Notes: generated from the sequence alone by a model not told the origin. A stretch of 64,000 nt of DNA from Papaver somniferum (GCF_003573695.1 NC_039358.1:158152920-158216919); one strand, 5' to 3'. Positions 46,898 to 59,628 are shown, counted from the stretch's first letter. Numbers and translations are program-made.

Positions 46898-48264
46898 TAT
46901 TTGATATAAATCCCATTGATTACCAAGAATTTGAAACGACAAGAACCTATTCTTATGTGTGTTTTTCTTTGAGCTTTATTAAGGGATTAATTAGACATAT
47001 TGAATGAGATAATTAGACGAGAGTATAATACAGGCTGTGTATATTGATTCGATTGAGGAATTAATGAGACATGAGACACTGCCAGACGTTATATGTGGGC
47101 ATAAAAGAGGGTGCATTTTCATCCGGGAACTATCTATTCTACTTCCAGAGGAACATTATCCGTCCATCACTGGAAAATCCTATTCAAGGCCGTCTGATTA
47201 GGAAAAAGACATTTGTTTTATCTACTTCGAAATAAAACGAATTAAAATAATAAAAACGAAATAATGAGAGAAAGAAATAAGAACCCTGATTTGAGATACA
47301 CAAACTGATTCGTATATGTTCATCTTGATGAAAGCAATTTAGGAATATGAAAGAAATCCTTTTATCAGAGTTAGATGGACAAAACTCGGTATTAGCTGGA
47401 TTCGAGTTTATAAATAAGAAATGCGCGTTTATCAGCTTCAGATGATTTGTCTCCCATTCAACTCCATCGATTGCAAAGAAGAACAAAGTATTTGACATAA
47501 ATCTCATTGATTACCAAGAATTTGAAACGGCGGGGACTTATTCTTATGTGAGTTTTGCTTTGAGCTTTCAATGAGGGGTTAATTAGACATATTGAATGAG
47601 AGAATTAGGTGAGAGTATGAAACATGCTGTGTATGTTGAGTCGATTGAGGGATTAATGAGACATGAGGCACTCCAAAACGTTGGATGCAGGCATAAAAAG
47701 AGGGTGCATTTTCTGACGGGAATTATCTCTTCCACTTCCAGAGGAATATTAGCCGTCCATCAGTGGAAAAATCCTATTCAAAGTCGTCAGACTAGGAAAA
47801 AGACATTTGTTTTTGCTACTTCGAAACAAAACGAATTAAAGACCAAATATTGGGAGAAAGAAATAAGAACCCTGATTTGAGATGCCAAAACTGAGTCGTA
47901 TCTGTTCATCTCCAATGAAATCAATTTTGGAATATAAACAAAATCCTTTTATCAGAGTTAACCGGGAAAAACTAGGGGTTAGATGGATTCAATTTTATGA
48001 GTTGATGAGATTATGAAGAAGAAACAAGTGAGTTTATGAGCTTCAGAAGATTTCTTTCCCATTATACTCCATCGATTGCAAAGAAGAACAAGGTATTTGA
48101 CATAAATCCCATTGATTACCAAGAATTTGAAACGGCTGGGACCTATTCTTATGAGCGTTTTGTTTTGAGATTTCATTAAGGTATTAATTGGACATATTGA
48201 ATGAGAAAATTAGGCGAGGTTATGCAAAATGTTGTATACGTTGAGTCGATTGAGAGATTAATAA

Positions 48265-49177
48265 TGTTGGGGTTTTGTTCCGTGTACAAAACTATATGGA
48301 TGAAATTGGACTTTAGGTAACCGTTACAGCAGAAAACAGTGATCTAATGTTTTCAAAATCGTGGCTAAAAGGAAGTTTCAGGTATGGAATGTCTACAAGG
48401 TTTGTTTGGATTAAGAAACTTGTATGACGGTTTGGAGGAGTGTTTTCCAAGTTTAGGGTTTCTTAATTAAGGTGGAAGACTATTCTTAGAAGTTCTCTAA
48501 AACATGGGGAGAAAGGATTTGTCTACTATATAAGAGGGCTTATAATATTGTGAGTAGAAATCATTCTCTTGATTTTTCACTTGTAGAATCCTCTCTTTAT
48601 GAGAGTTTTCGGTCACAACCATTGTGTCCTACAATGGTTAGTGATGGGGTAAAATCTATGTGAGAAGAGAGACTTGTAGTGAGAACGGGTATGGGAGAAA
48701 TCTAGGGTTTCTAGGGTTCGTAAGGGAGAAGCTAGAATTCATGGTGTTCTTCATGTTCTTGTCTAAAGTCGAAGCAACCATGGCGGTGGAGGTTTATGAA
48801 AGAAGAAGAACAAAGGAAGAGGTAAACTCTTCGTAATATGTCTTGTTGTTTCTAACATCTAGCGCTAGTGGGTTATATAACTAGTTGATTATATGATGTG
48901 TGCCGATGTAATAACTTGTTATGATAATGAAGATACTTGGGGTGGTTTTGGCCGTGGATGTAGCTTACAAAGGTGAACCACGTAATCTTTGTGTCGTGTG
49001 TGATTGTGTATTATCGTATTGACTAGCTCTATATTTGTGCTAGTATTATTCGATCATGCTAATCTAAATATGTAAGAGACGGATTCGAGCTAAGTTATCT
49101 AAAGTAGGATGTTTCATGGAATTGACTTCCATGGAAACATGCCGGTTCGAGATGAACATAACCTCGGTTTCCCGACA
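48265..49177 (+). repeat. Left LTR of the small element
   Basis: 913 bp with TATA box CTATATAAG at 48526-48534, followed by a leader and a cluster of GGGTTTCTAGGGTTCG words near 48710. Confidence 0.75.
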
Positions 49178-49941
49178 AGTGGTGCGGTGAGCGTGGATAA
49201 AGATGGCAGTTATTCGGTAATTTGAACAAGAGGTTTCAAACAAGAGAAAATCTTGGTTCATAGAAGAATGATATAGATCAATAAGATGATGAGTAAATCA
49301 AGATCGAACAAAGAATATGACGACATCAAGAAAGATTCGGCAACTTTGCTTGATGTGACTATGATTCGTGTTGAAGGTGTTTTCTTTGCAAGAGAAGATA
49401 GTTCGAAGGTTCAATTGGCGTCTTCAAAATATTGTCAGAAGAATATTTTGAATCATGGTGGTGCTAGGTGACAATCGTTCATACACAACATATGAAGGTT
49501 GCAGCATGCTTTGTCTACATGGATGAGGACTCAAGATTGTTGGTTCTTGGAGTTGGTTAAGTCCGTCTGGAATTGTTTGAATGGCTCGGTTTAAACAATG
49601 TCAAGTGTTAGACATGTGTCGAAGAAGAAGTATTCTGCAAAAGGTGGAATAATGAGTGGCCATGGCGACGAAGTAGTTTGATACAAGTCATGCAGAAACT
49701 TGTATAAATTATATGAAGAAATTGTTTGTGGTGATGCTAGAAGATCGGCAAATAGCGATTCTGGTGGTGCAAGTGCAAAGGAGGAATTTGTCTTAGGTGG
49801 TGGTTCAAGCTCAAAGTACAAGACAATTTTGATTCTTGCTAGTGATGATGTCCGCAAGTATGGACTCGTATAAGGTGGTAAACATTTATGCTTTGTTGGA
49901 GTGAAGACGATGGTTTTGTTCACTTCACAAAAGGTGGTGAT

Positions 49942-50852
49942 TATTGGGGTTTTGTTCCGTATACAAAACTATATGGCTGAAATTGGACTTTAGGTAATAG
50001 TTTTACAACAGAAAACAGTGATCTAATGCTGTCAAAACCGTGGCTAAAAGGCAGTTTCGGGTTTGGAATGTCTACAAGGTTTGTTTGGATTAGGAAACTT
50101 GTATGACGGTTTGTAGGAGTGTTTTCCAAGTTTAGGGTTTCCTAATTAAGGTGGAAGACTATTCTTAGAAGTTCTCTAAGACTTGGGGAGCAAGGATTTG
50201 TCTACTATATAAGAGGGATTATAGTATTGTGAGTAGAAATCATTCTCTTGATTATTCTCTTGGAGAATCCTCCCTTTATGAGAGTTTTCGGTCACAACCG
50301 TTGTGTCCTACAGTAGTTAGTGATGGGGTAAAATCCATGTGAGAATAGAGACTTTTAGTGAGAACAGGTATGAGAGAAATCTAGGGTTTCTAGGGTTCGT
50401 AAGGGAGAAGCTAGAATTCATGATGTTCTTCATGTTCTTGTCTAAATTCGAAGCAACCATGGCGGTGGAGGTTTATGAAAGAAGAAGAACAAAGGAAGAG
50501 GTAAACTCTTCGTAATATGTCTTGTTGTTTCTAACGTCTAGCGCTAGTGGGTTATATAACTAGTTGATTATATGATGTGTGCCGATGTAATAACTTGTTA
50601 TGATAATGAAGATTCTCGGGGTGGTTTTGGCCGTGGATGTATCCTACAAAGGTGAACCACGTAATTTTTTTGTAGTGTGTGATTGTATATTATCGTATTG
50701 ACTATATATTCGTGCTAGTATTATTCGATCATGCTATTTTAAAGATGTAAGAGACAGATTCGAGCTAAGTTATCTAAAGTAGGATGTTTCATGGAATTGA
50801 CTTCTATGGAAACATGCCGGTTCGAGATGAACGTAACCTCGGTTTCCCGACA
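49942..50852 (+). repeat. Right LTR of the small element
   Basis: 911 bp, collinear with the left LTR, with TATA box near 50205. It ends CCCGACA before the AATAA duplication. Confidence 0.75.
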
Positions 50853-51646
50853 AATAAGACATGAGAAACTCCCAGACAAAGGATGCGGGCATAAAAATGG
50901 GTGAATTTTCAGCAGGGCTTCATCTCTTATACCTCCAGAGAAATATTAATCGTCAATCGCTGAAAAAATCCTATTCAAAGCCGTCGGATTAGGAAAAAGA
51001 CATTTGTTTTTGCTACTCCGAAACAAAACGAATCAAAAGAATAAAAACTGGGAGAAAGAAATAAGGACCCTGATTTGAGATACCCAAACTAAGTCGTATC
51101 TGTTCATCTTCGATGAAAGAGATTTTGGAATATGAAAGGAGTTTTTTTATCAGAATTAGTTAGACAAAACCCGACATTAGATGGATTCGAGTCTATGATT
51201 TGATGAGCTTATGATGAACAAACGTTAGTTTATCAGTGTAGATGGTGGATTTTCGACAAGGGCTAAAATCGTGAACTCATAATCATATGAATCTCTGATC
51301 CAGCAATCAGACGTGAGTATTGAGACAGGAGTCTCTCATCGAATTCTGAACGGAGAGTACTTTCTCTCAGAGTACATGTAGATATGTAGTCTCACGGCTG
51401 GACAACGACATATCTCATGAAGACTGAACACTTTCAGTGATTATTTCTATATAGTATCACGAGATGGACGGCTCCTAGACAACTTGCTCTGCTAGTATAA
51501 AGCGATAACGTCTTCAGGAACAAACAACGAGTTTACCCTGACTATATAAAGGATATGACTTACCGACAAGCTCATATCGGGATAATTAATGCTCCTAGAC
51601 AGCTTGCTCTGCTAGTATATAGCCACAAAGTTAATTATTCCTAATT

Positions 51647-52055
51647 ACAATTGCTCATATTTCATGGTCGAATCCACGACTGGTCCCATGGAATGGCGAT
51701 AACAATTGCTCCTATTTCATGGTCGAATCCACGACTGGTCCCATGGAATGGCAATAACAATTGTTCTGATTCTATGATCGAATCCACGGCTTGATCTCAT
51801 AGAATAGCAATAACTATATTATCTCATTACTCCGATTTCATGATCGAATCCACAACTGGTCTCATAAATGGTAATAGATAAATCTTAATTACTTGATTCT
51901 ATGGTCGAATCTACGATCCCATGGAATGGTAATGCTCACTTTATTATTCTGAATTCGTAGTCGAATCCTCAGCTGATCCTATGAATTAATAATAAACATC
52001 TTATTACTCAGTTTTGTGAATTATTCTCCACTGAATTCCACAATTAGTAATAAAT
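51647..52055. repeat. Minisatellite, about seven units of 55-60 bp
   Basis: Unit core: TTTCATGGTCGAATCCACGA, then CTGGTCCCATGGAATGG. The first two units are nearly identical and later ones progressively diverge. Confidence 0.65.
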
Positions 52056-52230
52056 AATCAACAACCGGGGTCTGAGCTACCTCTAAGTAAGCCCCGATTC
52101 AAATGGTGAAGTGTATTCAACGACGATACACTAACAGTCACCGCACGAACGAGTATTTCAAAATACAACGAAACGATGAACCTATGCAAAATAGAGAAGA
52201 AAATAATAAATAATTAAAAATATTGACCAG

Positions 52231-53038
52231 GTGCTGGGAGCACGGACACACGACCGACCGACCGTGTCGTGATCAATCCCACGCCAGTTTTATATTTTTA
52301 ATGCATTTTTATTATTTTCCATGATTTGATGAAAATTCTCTCATTTTATCAAATCTCCTTCGTCTCGAGGAAACTCCTCGGTTTCATGGTACTTCCATAA
52401 ATCCATAAAAAAATATAAAATTAAGGAAAGGAGTGTGGGGCGTGACCATTGGCCAACCGATGCCTTGGTCCCAACCGGCCCCACACCCCACGGTTCCTTA
52501 TTATTTTATTATTATTATTATTTCTCTAATTTCATGAAAAAACTCCTTGATTTCATGGTATTTTTGCACAAATCATCATAATAATAAAATAAAATAAATT
52601 ATGAAAACTTGTGGGACCGGGCCTGGCCGCCGGCCATGCCCTAGCCGGTCCCACAGCCCCTTTGTTTATTATTTTATTATTATTTTCCTTGAATTCATCA
52701 AATTCCTTGATTTCATGGTATTTCTCTCAAATTAGGAAAAATTCCCTCAAATCATCAAAAATACTAAAAATAAAAAATTAGGGAAACTCGTGGGACCGGC
52801 CAAGCCGGCCGGCCATGCCTCCCCGGTCCCACACGCCCTTGTTTTTATTATTTTAATATTTTTGCTTCCTTGAACTCATGAAAACTCCTTCAATTCATGG
52901 AAACTCCCTAAATTCATCAAATTTCTCAAAATTCATGAATTTTTCATAAAATCATCAAAATATTATAAAATTAAGGAAAAGGCACCACGGGACCGTGGTC
53001 ACGACCGGCCGACCATGCCTTGACCATGGCGGTCCCAC
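52231..53038. repeat. Five tandem units with palindromic GC cores
   Basis: GC-rich cores at 52231-52282, 52435-52484, 52611-52654, 52790-52832 and 52987-53038 are spaced 176-204 bp apart by AT-rich linkers. In units 3 and 4, GTGGGACCGG pairs exactly with CCGGTCCCAC across a ~23-bp loop that holds GGCCATGCC. The others keep weaker stems. Confidence 0.65.
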
Positions 53039-54746
53039 GCCTTCATTCCTTATTTTATAATATTTTTCATCATCTCATGGTGTTTTCCTCAGTTTCGTCG
53101 AAACCCTAATTTTGGCATTTTTCTCGAATGGATGCTCAATTGCACGCCAGAAAATATCAAAATTCTCAGGACTGAGACGCGGACGCCTTGGGGACACGAG
53201 CACGCTATCTTGACCGACCAAGATTGGCTCTTTGGCTCACGGAAGCCGGTCCCATCAATTTTCACAGTTTTGACCTAATTTGCACAATTGCTCGTATTAG
53301 GTCCAAAACTCTTCCAAACACTTTGGATTTTCATGAAGTGATCGTCAGGCGGTCACGTGACAACCCAGGGGTTTCATGATCCATGGTCGGTCCCTCGCCT
53401 CGTCATAATTAATTAGGTTTTCTCACCTAAGGCTCAGACGAGCATTTTCGAATAAATGATTAACCAGCATTTAATCATTCTTTCACCAAAAATCGTCAAC
53501 TCTCAGGAGTTCTTCGTATTTGCTCACGTGAGCATATGGACACTACATGGTTGATCCACGGTCCCATGTAGTCGCTCCCTCCTTCGTCCCATGGTTAAAC
53601 TTCTGACGAACCATGAATTGATCATCAATTGATCAAATTAGGGTTTCTGAATCCAAGGATCATCATTCCAGATTCCAACCTTAATAATTTTACGACGACC
53701 TCATGGTCATTAATTAAATTATGCTCGGTTCAACGACCAGTATTCTAATTAATATTTTTGGTACGCTGCCAATAATCCATCAGATGAGCAATACATACTC
53801 AGACGATCAAATATTCAACAATTCATCACATGAGCAACACTTGCTCAGATGATAAATATTTGCTCGAACCAAGGAATATTGGTTCAACAATCAATATTCA
53901 ACGATCCATCGAATGAGCAATACTTGCTCACTTCATCGTAAGAACTATACCTCTGTATCGTGACATGTTCAACTCGTGAGTTTCAGAACATCATGTTCAA
54001 CTCAGCAACTACATGGACTCATCGTCCCATAAAACCACGAAGTCATCAATTAACTAACATACCACGAGACATCAATCGTGTCACTTTGGGGGGATATCAC
54101 TTAGGGTTTTGGTCTGGCGGTCTACGGCACGTGCGTTCAAACAAACGATGGAATGTGAGCAAGTCGTGCAATCAGTTGAAAGAATTCACGAGGTAGTGGG
54201 TGAAAAATCGACCAAGTCTCCACACGTTGAGCAACTGGTTTCAAACACGATCCCCACTTCCCCACTCCTTGATTCCATCAACTGTCACACTTCATGGATT
54301 CATGGTGTCTAAAATTCCAGCAATATAAATAAGTCTCTGAATCATGATTGAATCATCGGCATTATCAGTATCATCAATCTCACGTCAAACTGACAACACG
54401 AGATCATCAACTCATCGATTGAGAAACTACTCTCAATTGAGCAATTTCAATCACTCGGAGCTTATCGTATTCAGAATTCACACACCCACAATCTTTGATT
54501 ACCATTGATTCCACACATTTCTCCTACAGATCAACCCATCCTCTCTTGTGACCGAATTTACTCTGGAACGGTCATTATCTTGATTTAGGCCGGAGTACTA
54601 CAAATTGATCTCTCGAATATAAAACACCCCCTTTGCAGCGGTGCATCTGTGTGAGGTTTAACATTTTGCTCGGTTCGAGGAGTCTCCTCCGTACGGTCGT
54701 CTCCTCAATTCCTTAAAAACCATCAAATCGTTTTTCCCCATCTACA

Positions 54747-54768
54747 GATTGGCGACCACATTGGGAGA
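54747..54768 (+). promoter_or_regulatory. Putative primer-binding site
   Basis: GATTGGCGACCACATTGGGA directly follows the LTR end. TTGGCGAC starts are typical of Tat/Ogre-type primer sites. The matching tRNA was not assigned. Confidence 0.4.
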
Positions 54769-54804
54769 TCATTCTCTCGCTTGCAATCTCACAATTTCAC
54801 AAAG

Positions 54805-56284
54805 ATGGTTGATCTTAGGTCCGGTTCAGTTACCAATCCGGGTTCAACACCCGACTCTCGTATCGCAATTTCTAGTGATACTGCAATCGCAAGTACTACT
54901 CCTCTCAACATTGCAGGCTTCAGTGGTACCGCTAATACCACTCCTCCATCCAGCAATGTCATGCCACATGTTACTACTACTCCTCCAAGTACTGGTGCTC
55001 CAGTGATCACCCCTGCAAGTGACGACACTGGCGCCATCAACAATCCACTCTTCGGTCGGTCTCCTGAAGAAACCAGAGGAAATCATCCTACCATAGTTGA
55101 TCTCACGAAGGTTCAAACTGACGTGGCTGCAACACAGAAGCAGTTGTGTGTTTATATTAAAACTCTCACAGACAAGCTTGCATCTGAACGAACTCAGCCT
55201 CCGCGCGAGAAAGGAAAAGCTAAAGAAACATCTTCAACCGCTGATCCTGAAATCTCTCCAATCCATGTTGTACATGATGAAGAATTCCGCAAAGCTGCAG
55301 ATGACTCTCCAGCAACGGAACCTGCAAGTTTCATCACTCGTGAAGATATGAAGTGCTTTTTTGAGGATCGATGAAAAGACAAGACATCATTCGTCCATCG
55401 TCACCAACCTCCATACTGCCATACAGAGGATTCCTCTTTCAAAAGGTTATACCGCTCCAACATTCATTCTTTATGATGGAACATGCAACACTAAAAAACA
55501 TATTTCTCGGTTTCTGGAATTATTGGGCGAACACGAGCACAACCATGTCGTCCGTCTGGAGAAATTTTCAAAATCCTTGAAAGGCAGGGCATACACCTGG
55601 TACAATAACATCGCATCGTGAAGTATCACCGATTGGGGAGAGATGATTAATGCTTTCTACAGAAAATACTTCTTCGTGTCAGAGCAAGTCACTCTCTCTG
55701 ATCTAGGACGGATGTTTCGAAGGAGCAGCGAACATCCTGATGATTATGTGGAAAGGTTCAGAATTCAAGCCTTGGACTGCCATGACCCAAACGTCACATA
55801 GAAACAACTTGTAGACTTGTGCGTCAAAAAAATGATCCCGATCTACAGAGCCTTGCTGGAAAACCTCCGGTTCCACACTTTCTCAGAACTTCATGAAGCA
55901 GCCAAAACGATCAGCGACTACTACACCTGTTTTACTGAGCAAAGTCTACAAGGTCGAGGAACCTCGGAGCAGCCGACGCCTGATCAACAAACAGTACGAT
56001 GTCCAACCTTCCATGAACATTGTTTCTCAAGGAAGAAAAAGGAAAGCTTCTGCTCGAACATGCGACATCCAACACCTCTTCCTACAAAAGCATCACGGAA
56101 GGATAACCAATCTTGCACAAACCTCGACCTGGCATCAACGAAAGGGAAAATGATCGGACAGACTCAAACTTCTCATGAAGGAGTGATCGAGTTACTGGAA
56201 GTCTGGGTTCAAGACGGTGCAATAAAACTGTTGCTCGTCATAGAGAGCCAACATGAAGAATCCAAGGTACTGTCACCTTCATAG
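54805..56284 (+). pseudogene. Ty3/gypsy gag pseudogene
   Basis: ATG 54805 (MVDLRSGSVTN) starts a Ser/Thr/Pro-rich N-terminus that stays open to TGA 55372-55374. A frameshift near there leads to the retrotransposon gag domain (PLSKGYTAPTFILYDGT, then KGRAYTWYNNIA). TGA 55619-55621 interrupts it, followed by the matching ITDWGEMINAFYRKYF and SEHPDDYVERFRIQALDC. A TAG near 55798 and later changes break the C-terminal part. The FYRKYF/YVERF arrangement is that of the Ty3/gypsy gag family (Retrotrans_gag). Confidence 0.8.
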
Positions 56285-56450
56285 ATTTATCAATCAGTCG
56301 ACAAGTAACTGCAATATTTTGAAGCACATCACCAAAGAGAAGGTTGATCCAAAATAACTTCAACTGGTCACTGGAGGAGTACACAAGAATCCTCTCCCAA
56401 TCATAACCTTTACACTCTCTGAACAACCTATCAAAGAGGCAGTTCAATCC

Positions 56451-56982
56451 TTGGTCGAACGTGAATTTCTCTATCTGTCGAAGGCACAAAAGAGATACAT
56501 GTTCACAACACTGAACTACATCGTGTCAAGAAGTCCATTCCGGAAATACTTCTTGAGCCTCAGCCACAAACCAAGAGATGTACGACTGGGGACTGCTTTC
56601 CACAGTCAAAGAAACAAATTTGGAAGAACGTTGATCGATGCCGGCACCGCCATCAACATCATTCCACTGAAAACCTCAGAGCCGCAGGAATCAGTCGAAA
56701 ATAAGCTACTCATGCTCCCATCTCAATCAGAGACCTTGAAGGAGCGCTTGGAATACTTATGGCTACATCACTCTCAAAGTGAACATAAGTTCAACACTGG
56801 ACAGAAACCAAGTTTCACATAATCAGGAAGATCCAGGATATGACATGTCCTTCAGACGAGCTTGGATCCACGCTGAAAAGATGGGTACTTACAAAGCGCC
56901 TTTGGTTACACGTCTCTCCAACGAAGAAATTTCTGATCCAGAAGATTTGACGGACATTCCATCATCAGAGTACTTGGAGTAA
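56451..56982 (+). pseudogene. Protease-region remnant
   Basis: RTLIDAGTAINIIPLKT (active-site codons about 56637-56645) resembles the retropepsin motif of Tat-type elements, with DAG where D(S/T/G)G is expected. Upstream the EAVQSLVEREF phrase precedes it. The frame closes at 56820-56822, and a second frame continues to 56982. The Ala at the active site and the stops suggest a dead enzyme. Confidence 0.5.
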
Positions 56983-57362
56983 TTTCAAACTTTGACGAGG
57001 TTGAAGAAAGAACCTGCAAAAGATGCATATACATCCATCAAGAGGTTCTGCACTCAGGCAAGTCTCATCCCACGTCTATGTCATTTATTTCCTCACATGC
57101 TATCCTAGCATGGGGACTCAATTCTGCTAGCAACTCTGCAAGACGTTATGAATGGTAGCTTCACCACATTAGTATTTTACCAAGTGGTTGAATCTGACGC
57201 TCCTCCGAATCAAGCACTGAAACATTCATTACCGAGATGATCTCCAAACATGGAAAAGAACACTTTGGGTGTTTCTCCTGCAAGTCCATGTGTTCCACAA
57301 AATCATAATGCTATGATGTTTGCACAAGTGTCGAATCCCACTACCGCAACGAAAGGGATGAT
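56983..57362 (+). other. Distal gypsy sequence before the insertion point
   Basis: No intact frame. CTAGCATGGGGACTCAA at about 57108-57124 resembles the polypurine tract of the outer left-hand element but is not followed by a TGT(T/A)GATGG LTR start. Confidence 0.35.
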
Positions 57363-58874
57363 TGATATAAAATTTTTCGTGTGGTTGTAGTAATAAAGGT
57401 TCAAACTCTCGGACTTGTGAAGGTAATGGATTTTTAGATTTAAAAATATATATACAAATATTGACAAATTGGTAGAGAGGTACTGGGACTAATGATTCGG
57501 CCAATCTTCATAACATAAGGCTTAATGATTTATTCTCAACAATAATAGCTCAAAACATATATGGACTCTTATTTTGCCAAAGTCGATTCTCAAAACATTG
57601 GTTGTAAATGTTAAGCATGGAACATCAAATCACCTAAGCTAAGCATGACCCATCTAATCAAATAACACCCAATTTAATCAAATCATATTTCACTTAATTT
57701 TTAATGCAAAAGTCTTAAAAAGAATTAATAAAATTACCCATTTATGAAGCTCGGCCTCCTCCGTCGCCCCAGTGTTGGGGTTTAACTCATCATAGTAAAA
57801 ATGCTCTCAAAATATTTCATTGATGCTCAAAAGTGTTTTACAATGAAGAGAAATACAAGAAATTGATGTAAAACAGAACTCTGCGACCCACAGAAGGCGT
57901 CCAGAATCAACGACAGAGCTGAGGTGCTGTTGTCGTTGAAGAACTACGACCCACAACCGACAGTCGATTTCACTGTTGAGGAAAGACTGCTGCTGCGAGT
58001 CCGTTCTTCGTGTTCTTCAGGCGTGTTAATGGAAGCAGCAGCAGCAGGTAACTTCTCTGCAACTCCTCATGCGCCTCTCTGCTCGCCTCCAAACCTCCCC
58101 AAACTCTCGACAGCCTCTCTGTAGCACATTAGGAACATATTTATACGTAATTGAACCACTGAATCTCCTCCATTAATCCAAAAAATCTTCCCATTACTCG
58201 GCAGTGAATGAAAATATTCCCGATATTTTTTTCTTTAATTCTCTGATTTGTTACGTATTGTTCCATGTTTTATCTCTTCTCACGCGTGATCCTTGAGCTG
58301 TATGGATTGTTTCCAGCCAATAAAATCAACCCATGCACGTCTCTTCCATCCAAGAATTCCAAGAATAGAATATTTTTCTTATTTTAGAATATCTTCCCTG
58401 ATTTGATTACCACCGGTTATCTAACCAATTTTGACCGAATCCAACACCCATACCAGCTCTATCTAGGCCCTAGGAACAAACCCATTTAATTTGGGCCATT
58501 GAATCTCCTTTAATCCCGTCCAAACTTCCAACCCTAAATCTGCCAGTTGATAACAATTTTTTCCCGCCAATTTTGTTTTTTTGAATTTGGGAAGAAGATG
58601 TCCTCCCCCTAACCAGAACTTGGGTGCGAATAGCAGCTGCCTTGGGGTGACCTGGGGGTGCCTCTTAGTAATTAGGTTACCCCTTATCCAAAAGCGAGAG
58701 TCCGAATAACACTTGTCCTCCGGGTGACAAAATCAACTTTTCGAGCAGAATTTTCCAAAAATGTTTATTTCCAAAAAATACCTACAAATACATAAAATAA
58801 CAAAATTAGTACGAAATCGAGTGCCAACAATATATAGTATTGAGATCAAATTAGACACAAAAATGTGTCTATCA
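57363..58874 (-). repeat. 3' LTR of the right-hand element
   Basis: 1512 bp. The minus-strand TATA box TATAAATA is the complement of 58138-58145. A 66-codon plus-strand frame inside it (57924-58124, repeated in the other LTR) is antisense LTR sequence, not a gene. Confidence 0.8.
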
Positions 58875-58914
58875 AATACCCCCAAACTTATTATTTGCTA
58901 GTCCTCGAGCAAAA
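58875..58914 (-). promoter_or_regulatory. Polypurine tract and hairpin
   Basis: AAGTTTGGGGGTATT on the minus strand abuts the LTR. A stem TTTGCT(A)G / C(G)AGCAAA with AGGA loop (58894-58913, one mismatch) lies just upstream, as in the 9557 element. Confidence 0.55.
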
Positions 58915-59628
58915 TTTATTCTTGAAAAGTGACCGAGTTAATCTCGGGTGGGTTTATCATAGGTGTACCCACAAAAACCAATACTCCAGACCCCAGCTAT
59001 CTACGCAGAACCTTGGAAAGCACTAAAGAACCTCCTTGGCTGGCATAAAATTATTGACTTTAAGAGGAAGAACCCTGATGCGAAATTCCAATTGCTGTAC
59101 ACGAGTTTGCACTCAAGCATACTAAAATTCATATAAGTGACAGAGCTCTACTAAGATAGTTTCACGATGGACATCATACTCGGAGTCAGACTAATCACAT
59201 GAAAAGATTAAGAAGATGGAAAAAGAAAAATGTAGATGGTTGAAAAGTGAACGGTGTTTCCCATATCTGTCTGAAGGCCTCTGCCAAGGTGAACCTAACC
59301 TAAATGACTGAGATACCGGTCTGACTAATATTAACACACTGGCATATACAAGGGAACCAGTGGTCAATAACTTAAATCTAGATCAACAAACTGGCAAATA
59401 CAAGGGAACCAGCAGTTGACTACACATAACAATAACCATTTTTTTTTTTTTAACTTAACGGCATGAATAGATCTTTTGGATTCAAGTGCATGCTTCTTGT
59501 CAGCAGATTACACGATAGTTCCCACGGGTCCTGCATTCCACGCTTGCTTAGGCGACGGAAACAGGGAGAACACACGCATATTGCTATCCAAGTGTTAATA
59601 CTTATTCCGATTGGTCTAACTGGTCCGG

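Larger units (their letters stand above)
48265..50852 (+). mobile_element. Small non-autonomous LTR element (copia-like)
   Basis: The element is flanked by AATAA at 48260-48264 and 50853-50857. LTRs are 48265-49177 (TGTTGGGG...CCCGACA) and 49942-50852, whose first dinucleotide has decayed to TA. The 764-bp internal region starts with a possible primer site (GTGGTGCGGTGAGC) and ends in the purine-rich tract CAAAAGGTGGTGA directly before the right LTR. It has no gag-pol; the longest frames (about 60 and 110 codons) have no known motif. LTRs differ by roughly 4% by eye, so the insertion is not recent. The TGTTGGGGTTTTG start and AAGGTGG tract are of a copia type. Confidence 0.8.
46899..51236. 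repeat. Tandem array of ~600-bp units, interrupted by an LTR element
   Basis: Units start with ATTTGA(T/C)ATAAATC(C/T)CATTGAT at 46899, 47490 and 48095 (periods 591 and 605). The third unit is split by the 48265-50852 insertion and resumes at 50858. It is cut at 51236 by the start of the next LTR, before its last ~50 bp. Units share CCTGATTTGAGAT, TTAATGAGACATGAG and AAAAGACATTTGTTTT. No credible frame runs through all units. Confidence 0.8.
51237..54746 (+). repeat. Long 5' LTR (3.5 kb) with internal repeats
   Basis: Contains seven degenerate ~55-60-bp units (51647-52055), five GC-core units (52231-53038), a TATA box at 54324-54331 (TATAAATA) and a 3' part similar to 21.2-21.74 kb. The 5' boundary is placed by similarity to the other element's TGTTGATGG start. 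Confidence 0.65.
51237..57362 (+). mobile_element. Tat-like Ty3/gypsy element, 5' LTR to protease, interrupted
   Basis: A long 5' LTR (51237-54746) starts TGTAGATGGTGG, close to the outer left-hand element's TGTTGATGGTGG, and ends CTACA. It is followed by GATTGGCGACC, a primer-site-like start. Gag begins at ATG 54805 and is frameshifted; a protease-like region lies near 56637. At 57362 the element is cut by the next insertion, so RT, RNase H, integrase and the 3' LTR, if present, lie beyond the window. It disrupted the ~600-bp tandem array at 51236. Confidence 0.7.

Noticed and set aside
46899..51236. Regular repeats considered as a CRISPR-like array
   Set aside because: Units are ~600 bp with no short repeat-spacer pattern, in a plant genome.
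57924..58124. 66-codon frame in both LTR copies of the right-hand element
   Set aside because: Antisense LTR sequence; non-conservative changes between the copies.
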